DNA of 64,000 nt from JAHDCJ01 sp039028895 (GCA_039028895.1 JBCCHF010000009.1:62001-126000); one strand, 5' to 3'; shown: positions 46,450 through 55,086, counted from the stretch's first letter. Numbers and translations: made by a program. The notes: a model not told the origin generated them from the letters alone.

Positions 46450-47613
46450 ATGCATGACCTGATAAAAGATTTTATAAACCGATTTGGCGGCAGGCTTGCC
46501 GGTTCACAAGCGGAAAGAGATGCCCAGGATTACCTTTTCGAAAAACTAAAAGGTTTTTGCACCTATGCAGATCGACATAATTTCGAAGCCCCACTAGGAG
46601 CAAAACCTGGTTCAGCCCGATTATTTGCTATTGTTTACTTTGCTGCGCTTTTACTTTTTTGGGTGAGTCCTTTGGCTGCTTTTTTTCTTTCCTTATTAAA
46701 TGCCGTTTGCTTTTATGGTCATTTTGTTTCGTATAGAGGATGGTTAGACTTTTTGTATCCCAAAAAACGGTCTCTCAACATCATGGGCGTGCTCGAGCCA
46801 AAAGAAGCGGTAAAGTCTACCATTCTAATATCAGCTCATATGGATAGTACCAAGGAATTTGTGTGGTGGTATTGGCTGAAGGATAATGGTGCCCGATTAA
46901 TGGTTGTTGGAGGCTTACTATTTCTGTTTCAGCCTGTTTTTTATCTGGTAGTTTTACTTTTTTCCTCTGGTCCTGACTGGAGCGTTATTGCGTGGTGGTT
47001 CTTGACTGCTATAAGTCCTGCTATTTTTACTTATTTGTACATGAGAGGGTCAATTGTTGTTGATGGCGCACAGGATAACCTTTCGGGAATTGTTGTAGCT
47101 TATGAGACAGTAAGGTCATTTATCAGCGAAGGGCAAAAGGGAAATAGCAGTCTGAAACATACCCGTCTGAAAATGGTAAGTTTTGGAAGTGAAGAAGCGG
47201 GATTGGTGGGATCTATGAAATTTGCTGAAACATTTGGTGAATCATTAAAAGATGAAAATGCGATCCTTGTTAATCTCGATGGTATAATGAATATGGATGA
47301 ATTCCACATTGTCCGAAAGGAAAGAATGACTGGAGCTCTTTATTCTGAAGACCTTATCGGAAAGCTAAGCGCGGCTTTTGACCAGGAAGAAGTTAAACAT
47401 CGCATTTCTGACTTATTAATCGGGGCAACTGATGCTGCCAGCCTTCTCCGCAAAGGCATACCATCTGTTACGCTATTGGGATTGCCCATTGACAGACTGG
47501 ATCCTACTTATCACACAAGACTTGACACTCCAGAACATGTTGACCCAAACGCTTTGGAGGCTTGTCGAAAAGTTCTATGTGCATTTATCTCGGCTTGGGA
47601 TGACGAGGTCTAG
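46450..47613 (+). CDS. M28 family metallopeptidase with membrane segments inside the catalytic domain
   Basis: Protein of 387 aa from ATG 46450 (a GTG at 46405 is also open). All five M28 zinc ligands are present: His130 (AHMDS), Asp209 (QDNLSG), Glu248/249 (SEEAG), Asp277 (NLDG) and His355 (YHTRLD). Two hydrophobic segments lie before them (about 55-95), and the stretch 148-200 between ligands 1 and 2 is strongly hydrophobic with two helices, whereas usual M28 enzymes have only 12-20 residues there. It should be a membrane-embedded aminopeptidase; topology is inferred. It overlaps the convergent DUF2071 gene by 4 bases. Confidence 0.82.
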   Translation: MHDLIKDFINRFGGRLAGSQAERDAQDYLFEKLKGFCTYADRHNFEAPLGAKPGSARLFAIVYFAALLLFWVSPLAAFFLSLLNAVCFYGHFVSYRGWLDFLYPKKRSLNIMGVLEPKEAVKSTILISAHMDSTKEFVWWYWLKDNGARLMVVGGLLFLFQPVFYLVVLLFSSGPDWSVIAWWFLTAISPAIFTYLYMRGSIVVDGAQDNLSGIVVAYETVRSFISEGQKGNSSLKHTRLKMVSFGSEEAGLVGSMKFAETFGESLKDENAILVNLDGIMNMDEFHIVRKERMTGALYSEDLIGKLSAAFDQEEVKHRISDLLIGATDAASLLRKGIPSVTLLGLPIDRLDPTYHTRLDTPEHVDPNALEACRKVLCAFISAWDDEV

Positions 47614-48311
47614 GCAATTTCTCCCGGGAAAACCTTAATTGCTGAGCCCTCAGCGAGAAGAACGGAATAAGGGATCTTAGACCCGAGAAAGTCCCAGGTT
47701 TCTCCATACAGAAGTCCAAAGTCGACATTCAGGTGAAAACGTTTTCTTAGCGGGTAAATTCTCCAAAGCGGATGTTCAACTCGGTATTGTTGGAGTTTAC
47801 CATTGTGATCGAGACCATATCCCCACTCGTGTTCTTTGAAAAAGGTGGCTGTGGAATCTGCTTCTGGCATAAAGGGTTCGTTGTCTGCCACGAATTTTAG
47901 GTCATGCTTCCGTCCTCCGTATTCAAAAAAGTGCTCAATAATAAGATGTGAGCCTTCAATTTTGGAGAACGACTTCATTGGAGTTGCCTCATAAGGCTCG
48001 TTATAAAGTTTTCGGGCGACAAGTGCAATACAAGGTTTCGGAACAAGCTCCTTGATAAACATGACCCCCCGTTGTTCCCCTTTTTTGACATAAAACCTGA
48101 GGTTGATCTCTGGGAAATTGATGTGAAAGGGGATAGGGAGACCTTTCACCCGAGTCCGAAGGAAGTCAAAAGCCACGAAGCTGACGAATGCTCTATCATC
48201 AATGATGTCGAGTGTTAGACCATCAGGCAGCCAGGGTTGAAGCTTTGAAGGCTCAACCGAGTAGGTTAGCAGGATCAGGTTTCGCCACTCTGCTGTGAGA
48301 AATGGCCTCAT
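47610..48311 (-). CDS. DUF2071 family protein (YqjF-like)
   Basis: Cytoplasmic protein of 233 aa with family features: LTAEWRNLILLTYSVEP, LQPWLPDGLTLDIIDDRAFV, VDFGLLYGETWDFL. The function of DUF2071/YqjF proteins is unknown; an acetoacetate decarboxylase-like fold has been noted for the family. No obvious functional link to neighbours. Confidence 0.8.
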   Translation of the reverse strand: MRPFLTAEWRNLILLTYSVEPSKLQPWLPDGLTLDIIDDRAFVSFVAFDFLRTRVKGLPIPFHINFPEINLRFYVKKGEQRGVMFIKELVPKPCIALVARKLYNEPYEATPMKSFSKIEGSHLIIEHFFEYGGRKHDLKFVADNEPFMPEADSTATFFKEHEWGYGLDHNGKLQQYRVEHPLWRIYPLRKRFHLNVDFGLLYGETWDFLGSKIPYSVLLAEGSAIKVFPGEIA

Positions 48312-48331
48312 TTGTGGTTACCTATTTGTTT

Positions 48332-48574
48332 TTAGGAAGGTCGGGTTCTGATCTGGTCTTTGATATTCTGGATCAGATTTTGGGAAACGCTTCGGCGAGT
48401 GATTTTTGAGCGTATGAATTCCCGAAAGGATTTTTCGATCTTAAATTTTTCGAGGTATTCAGGAGTTTCTTTAATCTCCAGGAGTAATTCTCTTTCTTCT
48501 TGCTTGGTGAGTTCACCATCTAGATACATGATTACCCTTTCCAAAAAGGAATCATTCGCTGTTTTGTTTGCCAT
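48332..48574 (-). CDS. Small anti-sigma factor-like protein without Cys
   Basis: An 80-aa protein just downstream of an ECF sigma gene on the same strand. The pattern VIMYLDGELTKQEERELLLEI, then TPEYLEKFKIEKSFREF is that of the N-terminal anti-sigma (ZAS) domain, but the zinc His-x3-Cys-x2-Cys site is lost; the protein has no cysteine at all. It has no membrane segment. It likely binds the sigma factor at 48640-49209 (inference from synteny). Confidence 0.75.
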   Translation of the reverse strand: MANKTANDSFLERVIMYLDGELTKQEERELLLEIKETPEYLEKFKIEKSFREFIRSKITRRSVSQNLIQNIKDQIRTRPS

Positions 48575-48639
48575 ATTAAGCGGTTTTATTGTCCAAACTT
48601 GTGATTATTCATTTAGGTATACGAATGTACAAATAGCAA

Positions 48640-49209
48640 TTATTTTCTTTTGTCTTTGTATCCAAACTTAGCGGCATAAGTTCTCAGCTTTTCTTTGAGC
48701 ATATTACGTGCTCTGTGCAGCCTCGACCTTACTGTACCAATAGGGATATCAGTAATTTTGGCAATTTCCTCATAGGTGAATCCTTCAATATCACAAAGAA
48801 GGATTACCGTTTTAAAATCTACGGGCAATGCGTTAATTGCATTAGTTACTTCATCTCCCATCATACCCTGGAAGATCTCTTCGCGCATATCAAGATAGCC
48901 GGCGTATTTTGAATCTTCACCGTCATGATAACTTACAATCTCCTCATAATCAACCTTTGTAGGTTGCTTGCTCTTCTTCCTGTATTGGTTGATGAAAGCA
49001 TTTTTCAATATCTTAAACAACCAAGCCTTCGCATTCGTTCCCTCGTTATACTTATCTATAAACCGATAAGCTTTAAGATAAGTTTCCTGGACCAGGTCAT
49101 TTGCGTCATCTTCGTCGTAAGTTAGGTGAAATGCAAAGTTGTACAGGGCGTCAATTTGGGGAAGGAATTCTTCCTCAAAAATCTGATCGTTATTTCGTTC
49201 TTTTTCCAC
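48640..49209 (-). CDS. ECF RNA polymerase sigma factor (sigma-70 family)
   Basis: About 190 aa. Region 2 (PQIDALYNFAFHLTYDEDDANDLVQETYLK, shown in part) and region 4 (LPVDFKTVILLCDIEGFTYE, IPIGTVRSRLHRARNMLKEKL) are both present. The frame is open to 49263, but a TAACTTTG box at 49215-49222 lies inside that extension, and GTG at 49209 gives VEKERNNDQIFEEEFLP, the usual start for the family. It is followed 65 bases later by the anti-sigma-like gene, a normal pair for ECF control. Confidence 0.88.
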   Translation of the reverse strand: MEKERNNDQIFEEEFLPQIDALYNFAFHLTYDEDDANDLVQETYLKAYRFIDKYNEGTNAKAWLFKILKNAFINQYRKKSKQPTKVDYEEIVSYHDGEDSKYAGYLDMREEIFQGMMGDEVTNAINALPVDFKTVILLCDIEGFTYEEIAKITDIPIGTVRSRLHRARNMLKEKLRTYAAKFGYKDKRK

Positions 49210-49214
49210 AGGGG

Positions 49215-49222
49215 CAAAGTTA
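49215..49222 (-). promoter_or_regulatory. Candidate -7 box (TAACTTTG) of ECF sigma gene
   Basis: Minus-strand TAACTTTGCCCC matches TAnnTTTG. It lies within the codons of the longer reading frame, 6 bases before the GTG at 49209, so it argues for a near-leaderless transcript and for the shorter protein. Confidence 0.45.
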
Positions 49223-49340
49223 ATAAAATGGCTGGGATTTAAGGGATTCACTGGATTTAGCAAGGTTTTAATGCTTTTGGCATGTGTACTTTCAGTAGAA
49301 ATTCCAACCTTTCCAGTAAATTCTTCTTAATATCTGACTC

Positions 49341-49727
49341 TTAGTTGAGTTTGAAAGGGGTAATCATTTGAAATTCGGGGATGCGGACTTTGAAATTGTC
49401 ATCATCATGCACTCTTTTCATGAGGTAGGTACCGTGCATTTTGCCGATATCGCTATCTAGTGAGCAGCCGGAAACATATTGATGAGTACCGCCTGGAGCG
49501 ATAACTGGTTGTTCGCCAATTACCCCTTCTCCTTCTACCTCGCGACGTGATCCTACTGAATCAAAAATGAACCAATGCCTTCTGAGAAGTTGCACTGTAA
49601 AATCATTCATGTTCTCAATAGAAATGCGATATGCGAATACATGTTTATTGTCCGAGGCCCTTGAATATTCAGGCTGGTACATGGTTTCGACACTTATCTT
49701 TATTCCTTCGGTAGTGGTAGTTTCCAT
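49341..49727 (-). CDS. apaG: ApaG domain protein
   Basis: Small cytoplasmic protein of 128 aa with the ApaG beta-sandwich: FAYRISIENMNDFTVQLLRR, RHWFIFDSVG, the glycine-rich GEGVIGEQPVIAPGGTHQYV, and GCSLDSDIGKMHGTYLM. ApaG has been linked to Co2+/Mg2+ homeostasis in enterobacteria, but its biochemical action is unresolved. It is a single gene with no close partner. Confidence 0.92.
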   Translation of the reverse strand: METTTTEGIKISVETMYQPEYSRASDNKHVFAYRISIENMNDFTVQLLRRHWFIFDSVGSRREVEGEGVIGEQPVIAPGGTHQYVSGCSLDSDIGKMHGTYLMKRVHDDDNFKVRIPEFQMITPFKLN

Positions 49728-49835
49728 AATCAGGAGTTCGGCAAAAAATTATTACAACTCAATTAATATAACGTTGTACGTATCCCTAAAGTTAGCGAAA
49801 TCCTAAAAAAAATTTAAAAGACAGTTTATGTTCGG

Positions 49836-50462
49836 TCAGCTGTTGATAAAGGCCAGTACGATTTTCTCGGCATTTTCAAGGGCGGTTTCGAGATCGTCAT
49901 TGAGGAGTACTATGTCAAATTTGTGTTCGTAGGTCAATTCTTCAGTGGCTCTGGCAATCCTTTTTTTTAGGCTGGCTTCTGATTCGGTTTTTCGGTTGCG
50001 CAGTCGTTCGAAAAGGATCTCGGGTGAAGGCGGTTTTACGAAAACAGAAAGGCTATTGTCAGGATAGGCTTTTTTGATGTTGAGAGCTCCTTTGACATCA
50101 ATGTCAAAAATGACCTGTTTGTTGAGCGCCCACAATCTTTCAATCTCGGATTTTAGTGTTCCGTAGTATTGGTTTTCGTAAACTTCCTGCCATTCTAAAA
50201 AAGCACCTTTTCCTAGTTTTTTATTAAAGTCATCTACACTAATGAAATAATAATGTTTGCCATGTTCTTCATGAGCGCGTTTTTCACGGGTAGTAGCAGA
50301 AACTGAGAAATCAAGAAAGTCAAAAGTCTTTAGTAAGTGACGGACAATGGTTGTTTTTCCTGCACCTGAAGGGGCAGCAACGATGATTAGCTTTCTATTT
50401 TGCTTTGATTGGCTTTCGCCAAATAAGGAGGGAAACAGTTTTTTTAGAAACTTATAAAACAT
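49836..50462 (-). CDS. gmk: Guanylate kinase
   Basis: Phosphorylates GMP to GDP using ATP in the cytoplasm. Length 208 aa. The P-loop APSGAGKTT is at about 30-38. The GMP-site motifs SATTREKRAHEEHGKHYYFI and the later VFDIDVKGALNIK region are kept. The first ~22 residues (MFYKFLKKLFPSLFGESQSK) form an amphipathic extension not found in short GMKs, and no other start codon is available. It overlaps the yicC stop by 11 bases, and the two are probably co-transcribed. Confidence 0.95.
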   Translation of the reverse strand: MFYKFLKKLFPSLFGESQSKQNRKLIIVAAPSGAGKTTIVRHLLKTFDFLDFSVSATTREKRAHEEHGKHYYFISVDDFNKKLGKGAFLEWQEVYENQYYGTLKSEIERLWALNKQVIFDIDVKGALNIKKAYPDNSLSVFVKPPSPEILFERLRNRKTESEASLKKRIARATEELTYEHKFDIVLLNDDLETALENAEKIVLAFINS

Positions 50463-51333
50463 TTGCCGTTTGTTCCTTGATCTTTTCCAGTTCGTCTTTC
50501 ATCAATACCACCAAACGCTGGATATCGGCCGAATTGGCCTTTGCGCCAAGGGTATTGATCTCACGACCCATTTCCTGCGAAATGAAATTCAGTTTTCGAC
50601 CTTTAGGCTCACCGTTATTGGCGTCAAGCTGTTCGAGGAAATACTGACAGTGTTGCTCCAGTCTGACTTTTTCCTCTGTGATATCCATTTTTTCGATGTA
50701 GTAGATCACTTCCTGCTCAAATCGGTTTTCGTCGATATTTCCTTTTTGGGTTAAATCCTCAAGGTTTTGCCTGAATCTTTTTCTGAGTTTATCAATCCTT
50801 GGAGATTCGAAAGGCTCAACACGATGGAGGAGGTCCAGAATTGAATTTACCCTGATGCGAAAATCATCTTCCATTGATTGGCCCTCAGTCTTGCGAAACT
50901 CGTTAAGTTTATTGATGGCTTTTCCCAATACATCTTTAACAACTTCCCATTCTCCTTCATTTACCACGTCGTCAGAAGGCATTAAGATGTTTGGTAGTCG
51001 CATTACAGATTGCGTAATATCGCCAATATTGCCAGGGTTGAGTTCTTTCGTGGTGTCAAGTAACTCCTTGTAATACCGTTTGAAAAGATCCCGGTTGAAA
51101 ACCATCTCATCAGAAGCATCCAGATATTTTATGTCAAGAATCAGGTCGACTTTGCCCCGCATAATCGATGTGGAAGCTATTTTTCGGATTTCCATGTCCT
51201 TTTCGCGATATCCTTGTGGAATGCGCACTTTAAGGTCAAGGAATTTGCTGTTCAGTGATTTGAGTTCTACTATGATCGCTCTGTTCTCAAATTCCTGTTC
51301 AGCGCGTCCGTATCCTGTCATTGATTGAAGCAT
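50452..51333 (-). CDS. yicC: YicC family protein (endoribonuclease-like)
   Basis: Protein of 293 aa in the YicC/YloC family: MLQSMTGYGRAEQEF start, LKSLNSKFLDLKVRIP, a central helical region (about 100-210) and the conserved C-terminal LNFISQEMGREINTLGAKAN segment. E. coli YicC is reported to act as an endoribonuclease affecting small-RNA turnover. It is followed directly by gmk. A TATCTTTG promoter box lies 47 bases upstream. Confidence 0.93.
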   Translation of the reverse strand: MLQSMTGYGRAEQEFENRAIIVELKSLNSKFLDLKVRIPQGYREKDMEIRKIASTSIMRGKVDLILDIKYLDASDEMVFNRDLFKRYYKELLDTTKELNPGNIGDITQSVMRLPNILMPSDDVVNEGEWEVVKDVLGKAINKLNEFRKTEGQSMEDDFRIRVNSILDLLHRVEPFESPRIDKLRKRFRQNLEDLTQKGNIDENRFEQEVIYYIEKMDITEEKVRLEQHCQYFLEQLDANNGEPKGRKLNFISQEMGREINTLGAKANSADIQRLVVLMKDELEKIKEQTANVL

Positions 51334-51379
51334 ATACTGGTGATTTTACCTGTATTGGGGTCTTAAAACCGGGGTGGTG

Positions 51380-51387
51380 CAAAGATA
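51380..51387 (-). promoter_or_regulatory. Candidate -7 box (TATCTTTG) for yicC-gmk
   Basis: Minus-strand TATCTTTGCACC fits TAnnTTTG well and lies 47 bases upstream of the yicC ATG. The -33 box is not evident. Confidence 0.5.
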
Positions 51388-51438
51388 GAAAAATGTGACT
51401 ACTCTGTGCTAATGTTAGATTCCACTTCGCTTTATCGG

Positions 51439-52392
51439 TTACTCAGAAGAAGAAACCTGTTCTCTTTTATTGTCTGACTTGTCGAAGTCGATCCTGTTTT
51501 TTGATTTTACATTTGGGTTCCAGCTACTAACCAGATATACTCCAAGGAAGATCAAAATACCCGCCATGATCATTACCAAGGATAACTTGTCTTTACCAGC
51601 TAACAAGGAAATGGCTGATGCAAGTAGCGGCTGCAGGTATATATAAGTTGATACAACTGAAGGGTTAAGCGCTTTTAGCGAGTAAGCATTCAAGAAATAA
51701 GCGACTACAGTAACCATGATGAGCACATAGATCACTGCCAACCAAATCGACATCGGGAAAGTCGACCAATCGATGATCATAAATTCGCCAATGCCAAATG
51801 GTAACACCATAAACCAACCAAAGGTAAATAGCCATTTGACGACGGTCAAAGGATGGTATTTCGTCATCAGCGTTTTCACCAATACCAGGTAAATACCGTA
51901 CGAAGAGGCATTGATAAAAACGCATATGTCTCCTTTCCAACCCTCACTGCCTGCATTAATATCTTGCCCGTAAGCGATCAACATTATAGCACCAGCCATT
52001 CCTACCAAGACACCTAAAACTTTTCGTTTGGTAATGAGTTCGCCTATTATCAGTCCAGACGCAACTAAAACAAGAATAGGAGTCGTTGTCATGATCAGGG
52101 CTGCATGGATCGGCGTAGTCCAGTTCAATCCTTTGAAAAACATCATTTGATTGATAGCAACTCCAAACATGGCACAAGCGGCCAGGAGCAGGAAATCTTT
52201 TTTTTCGACCTTTTCCTTTAAAAAAAAGAAGTGAACCAGGGAAAAAACCACCATACCAGCGGTTACCCGCATCAAGATAAATCCAAATGGTTGAATGAAA
52301 TCAGGCATCACTGCTTTAGCAATCGTATAGTTGGATGCGTAAATCAGTGCCACCAGTAACAAAGCTAAATGTGCTTTGTGAGTCGGTTTCAA
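51439..52392 (-). CDS. DMT (EamA) family transporter
   Basis: Inner-membrane protein of 317 aa with about ten helices in two EamA repeats (first half SNYTIAKAVMPDF, second half VKTLMTKYHPLTVVKWLFTF). Family members export amino acids or other metabolites; the cargo here is unknown. The start is TTG at 52392 (MKPTHKAHLALLLVALIYAS). The hydrophilic tail after the last helix is basic. Stands alone on its strand. Confidence 0.88.
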   Translation of the reverse strand: MKPTHKAHLALLLVALIYASNYTIAKAVMPDFIQPFGFILMRVTAGMVVFSLVHFFFLKEKVEKKDFLLLAACAMFGVAINQMMFFKGLNWTTPIHAALIMTTTPILVLVASGLIIGELITKRKVLGVLVGMAGAIMLIAYGQDINAGSEGWKGDICVFINASSYGIYLVLVKTLMTKYHPLTVVKWLFTFGWFMVLPFGIGEFMIIDWSTFPMSIWLAVIYVLIMVTVVAYFLNAYSLKALNPSVVSTYIYLQPLLASAISLLAGKDKLSLVMIMAGILIFLGVYLVSSWNPNVKSKNRIDFDKSDNKREQVSSSE

Positions 52393-52489
52393 AGAGGGAG
52401 GTTTTGGAGTTTTAAAATAAAATCGAAAATTATTGATCGTAATTATCTACGATGAAACGGGAAGTTAAAAATAGAGTTGTGAAATCCTG

Positions 52490-53113
52490 TTAAAAAAGCA
52501 ATAAAAATGCAATGACCTGTCCTATAACACCAATTACATAACCGAAATATACCTGGCCCGGTAAATGAGCTTTCAGGATCAATCTTGATGTTCCGACCGC
52601 TCCGGCAATAAGAATAGAGGCGAGGAAGAAAAAGTCAATATTTTCGTAACTGAATTGAGTCATCGTAATAAATACCATAGCGACAAGGCCACCTACACCA
52701 GTTGTATGGATGCTGACCTTCCAGAAAATATTGACGAAAAATGCCATAAAAAGGCTAATAGTAGTACCCATGATAAAAACGGTATAGGCCATTGGATAAA
52801 CCGAGGTATAAAAGGCGTTGACGGTCAACCAGGTATAAAAAACGCCAGCTGCGATATAAGGAATTATCCTGTCCTCCCGTTTTGAGAGCTTAATATCTGA
52901 AACCAGGCCTAGAAACCGCATCATGACCAATGCAAATGAGGGCATCATAAAAGTATACAGGAAGACGTTGGCGATCAAAAGAGTATTTCGAGCATAGCCA
53001 CCACCACCAAATTCATAAGGGTTGACCCAAATAAGAAAGAAGAGCATGTAGGTCAGTATGAGTAGTGGGTGGAAAACCACAGATAAAAATGTCGCGATAT
53101 GCCTTGTAATCAT
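52490..53113 (-). CDS. PAP2-like membrane protein
   Basis: Polytopic protein of 207 aa with six hydrophobic helices. The C-terminal half keeps PAP2-like pieces: KVSIHTTGVGGL and AHLPGQVYFGYVIG, each with a possible catalytic His, but the first KxxxxxxRP motif is not obvious. It may be an inactive or divergent lipid phosphatase. It is 11 bases from the rpoN 3' end, same strand, so possibly co-transcribed. Confidence 0.6.
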   Translation of the reverse strand: MITRHIATFLSVVFHPLLILTYMLFFLIWVNPYEFGGGGYARNTLLIANVFLYTFMMPSFALVMMRFLGLVSDIKLSKREDRIIPYIAAGVFYTWLTVNAFYTSVYPMAYTVFIMGTTISLFMAFFVNIFWKVSIHTTGVGGLVAMVFITMTQFSYENIDFFFLASILIAGAVGTSRLILKAHLPGQVYFGYVIGVIGQVIAFLLLF

Positions 53114-53124
53114 GCTTTAGGCTT

Positions 53125-54633
53125 TTATAGTTGCTTGCGCAAACGTGCGACAGGGATATTGAGTTGTTCGCGATATTTGGCTACGGTTCTGCGGGCAATG
53201 TTATAACCGGCCTTTCTGAGTTCATCTTTCAATTTTTCATCTGAAAGCGGCTTACGCTTGTTTTCTTTTTCGATAAGCTCTGTTAAGATCTTTTTGACCT
53301 CAAGCGTTGAAACTTCTTCTCCGCTGTCTGTTTGGAGAGACTCTGAAAAGAAATCTTTCAGCCTTTTTGTTCCAAATTCGGTTTGGACATACTTGCTATT
53401 GGCTACCCTCGAAACGGTAGAGATGTCAAGACCTGTGATCTCAGCAATATCTTTAAGGATCATTGGTCTTAGCCGTTTTTGATCTCCTGAAAGGAAGAAA
53501 TCATACTGGTATTGCATGATGGAGTACATGGTTTTGTACATTGTCTGCTGTCTTTGCTTGATAGCATCGATAAACCATTTGGCAGAGTCAATCTTTTGTT
53601 TGATAAACATGACTGCTTCCCGTTCCTTTTTGTTCCTGCGTCTTCCTTTTACGGAACCACCAAAATCTTTGAGCATATCTTTATAAGAATCGCTGATCCG
53701 AAGTTCTGGTGCATTCCTGGAATTCAGGACAAGCGTTAAATCGCCATTATCATTAGTGATGATAAAATCAGGAACAATATAATGTTGAATGCGATTGCCA
53801 GAAGCGTAACCGGAAGCAGGTTTTGGGTTGAGTTTTAGAATTTCATCCACTGCCTCCTTAAGCATTGCCTCGGAAATTCCCATCTGCTTTTGAAGTTTTT
53901 CGTAGTGTTTCTTTGAAAATTCTTCAAAATGATTGCGAATGAGGGTTGCTGCATTTTTGACGCCATCGTGCTGCTGCTCTTCTCCTTCAAGTTTACGCTC
54001 AAGTTGGATAAGTAAGCATTCTCTTAAATCACGCGCTCCCACACCAGCAGGGTCTAATCTCTGGATTACCTCTAGCAATGAAACTACCTTGTCACTGGAT
54101 GTCATAACGTTTTGCGAAAAGGCAAGGTCATCGACGATTGCTATTGGTTCACGACGCAAATAGCCATCATCGTCAATACTGCCAATAATCTGCAATGCGA
54201 TGATCACATCGTCTTCTGGCAAATTAATCAGCCCCAGTTGCTGTTCGAGATATTCATGAAAGGTGTTTTCAACAGGAATCGGAATGGATTTGTCTTCTTC
54301 ATCTGTTGTGTAATTATTGCTTTTCAGCTTGTAGTCGGCGGTGTCATCATCAAGGTAGTCATTGATGTAGTCGCTGAGTTCCATGTCATCGGAACTGGTA
54401 TCTTCGGCGTCATTACCGTCTTTTTCTTTTTTGGCGTCGCTTACGAAAATGTCATCGCTTTCCTGCTGTTCCTCTTCTTGTTCGTGACCTTCTTCGAGTG
54501 CAGGATTGGCCTCCATTTCTTCCTTAATCCTCTGTTCGAGGGCGGCTGTGGGGACCTGCAACAGCTTCATTAGCTGAATCTGTTGAGGAGACAGCTTTTG
54601 AAGTAACTTTTGACTCAGGTTCTGCTTTAACAT
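53125..54633 (-). CDS. rpoN: RNA polymerase sigma-54 factor
   Basis: Protein of 502 aa that binds core polymerase and -24/-12 promoters and needs AAA+ activators. Order: glutamine-rich region I (MLKQNLSQKLLQKLSPQQIQ, continuing to about 45), a long acidic linker (about 50-95), the core-binding domain, a helix-turn-helix, and the RpoN box ARRTVAKYRE near the C-terminus. The ATG at 54633 is chosen over an upstream TTG. No activator gene (AAA+ enhancer-binding protein) is in the window. Confidence 0.96.
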   Translation of the reverse strand: MLKQNLSQKLLQKLSPQQIQLMKLLQVPTAALEQRIKEEMEANPALEEGHEQEEEQQESDDIFVSDAKKEKDGNDAEDTSSDDMELSDYINDYLDDDTADYKLKSNNYTTDEEDKSIPIPVENTFHEYLEQQLGLINLPEDDVIIALQIIGSIDDDGYLRREPIAIVDDLAFSQNVMTSSDKVVSLLEVIQRLDPAGVGARDLRECLLIQLERKLEGEEQQHDGVKNAATLIRNHFEEFSKKHYEKLQKQMGISEAMLKEAVDEILKLNPKPASGYASGNRIQHYIVPDFIITNDNGDLTLVLNSRNAPELRISDSYKDMLKDFGGSVKGRRRNKKEREAVMFIKQKIDSAKWFIDAIKQRQQTMYKTMYSIMQYQYDFFLSGDQKRLRPMILKDIAEITGLDISTVSRVANSKYVQTEFGTKRLKDFFSESLQTDSGEEVSTLEVKKILTELIEKENKRKPLSDEKLKDELRKAGYNIARRTVAKYREQLNIPVARLRKQL

Positions 54634-54639
54634 ATTGTT

Positions 54640-54647
54640 CAAATATA
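54640..54647 (-). promoter_or_regulatory. Candidate -7 box (TATATTTG) of rpoN
   Basis: Minus-strand TATATTTGAACA sits only 6 bases before the rpoN ATG and matches TAnnTTTG. A transcript from it would be leaderless or nearly so. No suitable -33 box. Confidence 0.4.
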
Positions 54648-55040
54648 GGGCACTTTTATATAAAAAGGCGGATTGCCCATCAAAAATTGCACCAAACTTA
54701 AAAATTAGACATTCTTTTTACGAAAAGGTTTAATTGTGGCGTTCCCTTTGCTCGCTTATTGTTCTTTTTGACTGTGGTGGGCTAGTTTTTAGCTGACAAG
54801 TATTGTTGTCCCTCCCTGTTTTTTTTGACCAGGGTGGTTTAGTTTTTGATTGATTGGATTTGCTGTCGCTCCCATGTTTTTATGGACAAATGTGTTTTAG
54901 TTTTTTGTTGAACAGGATTGTTGTCACTCCCTGCGGTCGTTTTTTTGTTTAAAATATAATTGTTGATAAAGAAAAAATAAAAAAATAAGCGACCAAAGCG
55001 AACGACAAAAGTAAGCCGAAGGCAACAATAAATAAGGCGT
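54648..55040. other. Gene-free region with imperfect tandem and inverted repeats
   Basis: No credible CDS between the rpoN start and the S24 gene. Four imperfect units start at 54733, 54802, 54858 and 54917 (spacing 69, 56, 59), each beginning ATTGTTGTC-like then CTCCCTG-like and TTTTAGTTTTT. The first unit (GTGGCGTTCCCTTTGCTCGC) has an inverted partner at 54985-55009 (AATAAGCGACCAAAGCGAAC), so the intervening DNA could form a long stem. Confidence 0.65.
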
Positions 55041-55044
55041 GGCT

Positions 55045-55086
55045 GACAAAAAATAAAAAAGCTCCCGGACGCTTTTGCCCGGAAGC
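55045..55086 (-). terminator. Rho-independent terminator after the S24 gene at 55146
   Basis: On the minus strand GCTTCCGG-GCAAAAGCGT-CCGGGAGC (8-bp stem, one mismatch) is followed by a T-rich run TTTTTTATTTTTTGTC. It lies about 60 bases after the S24/XRE gene stop. Confidence 0.75.
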
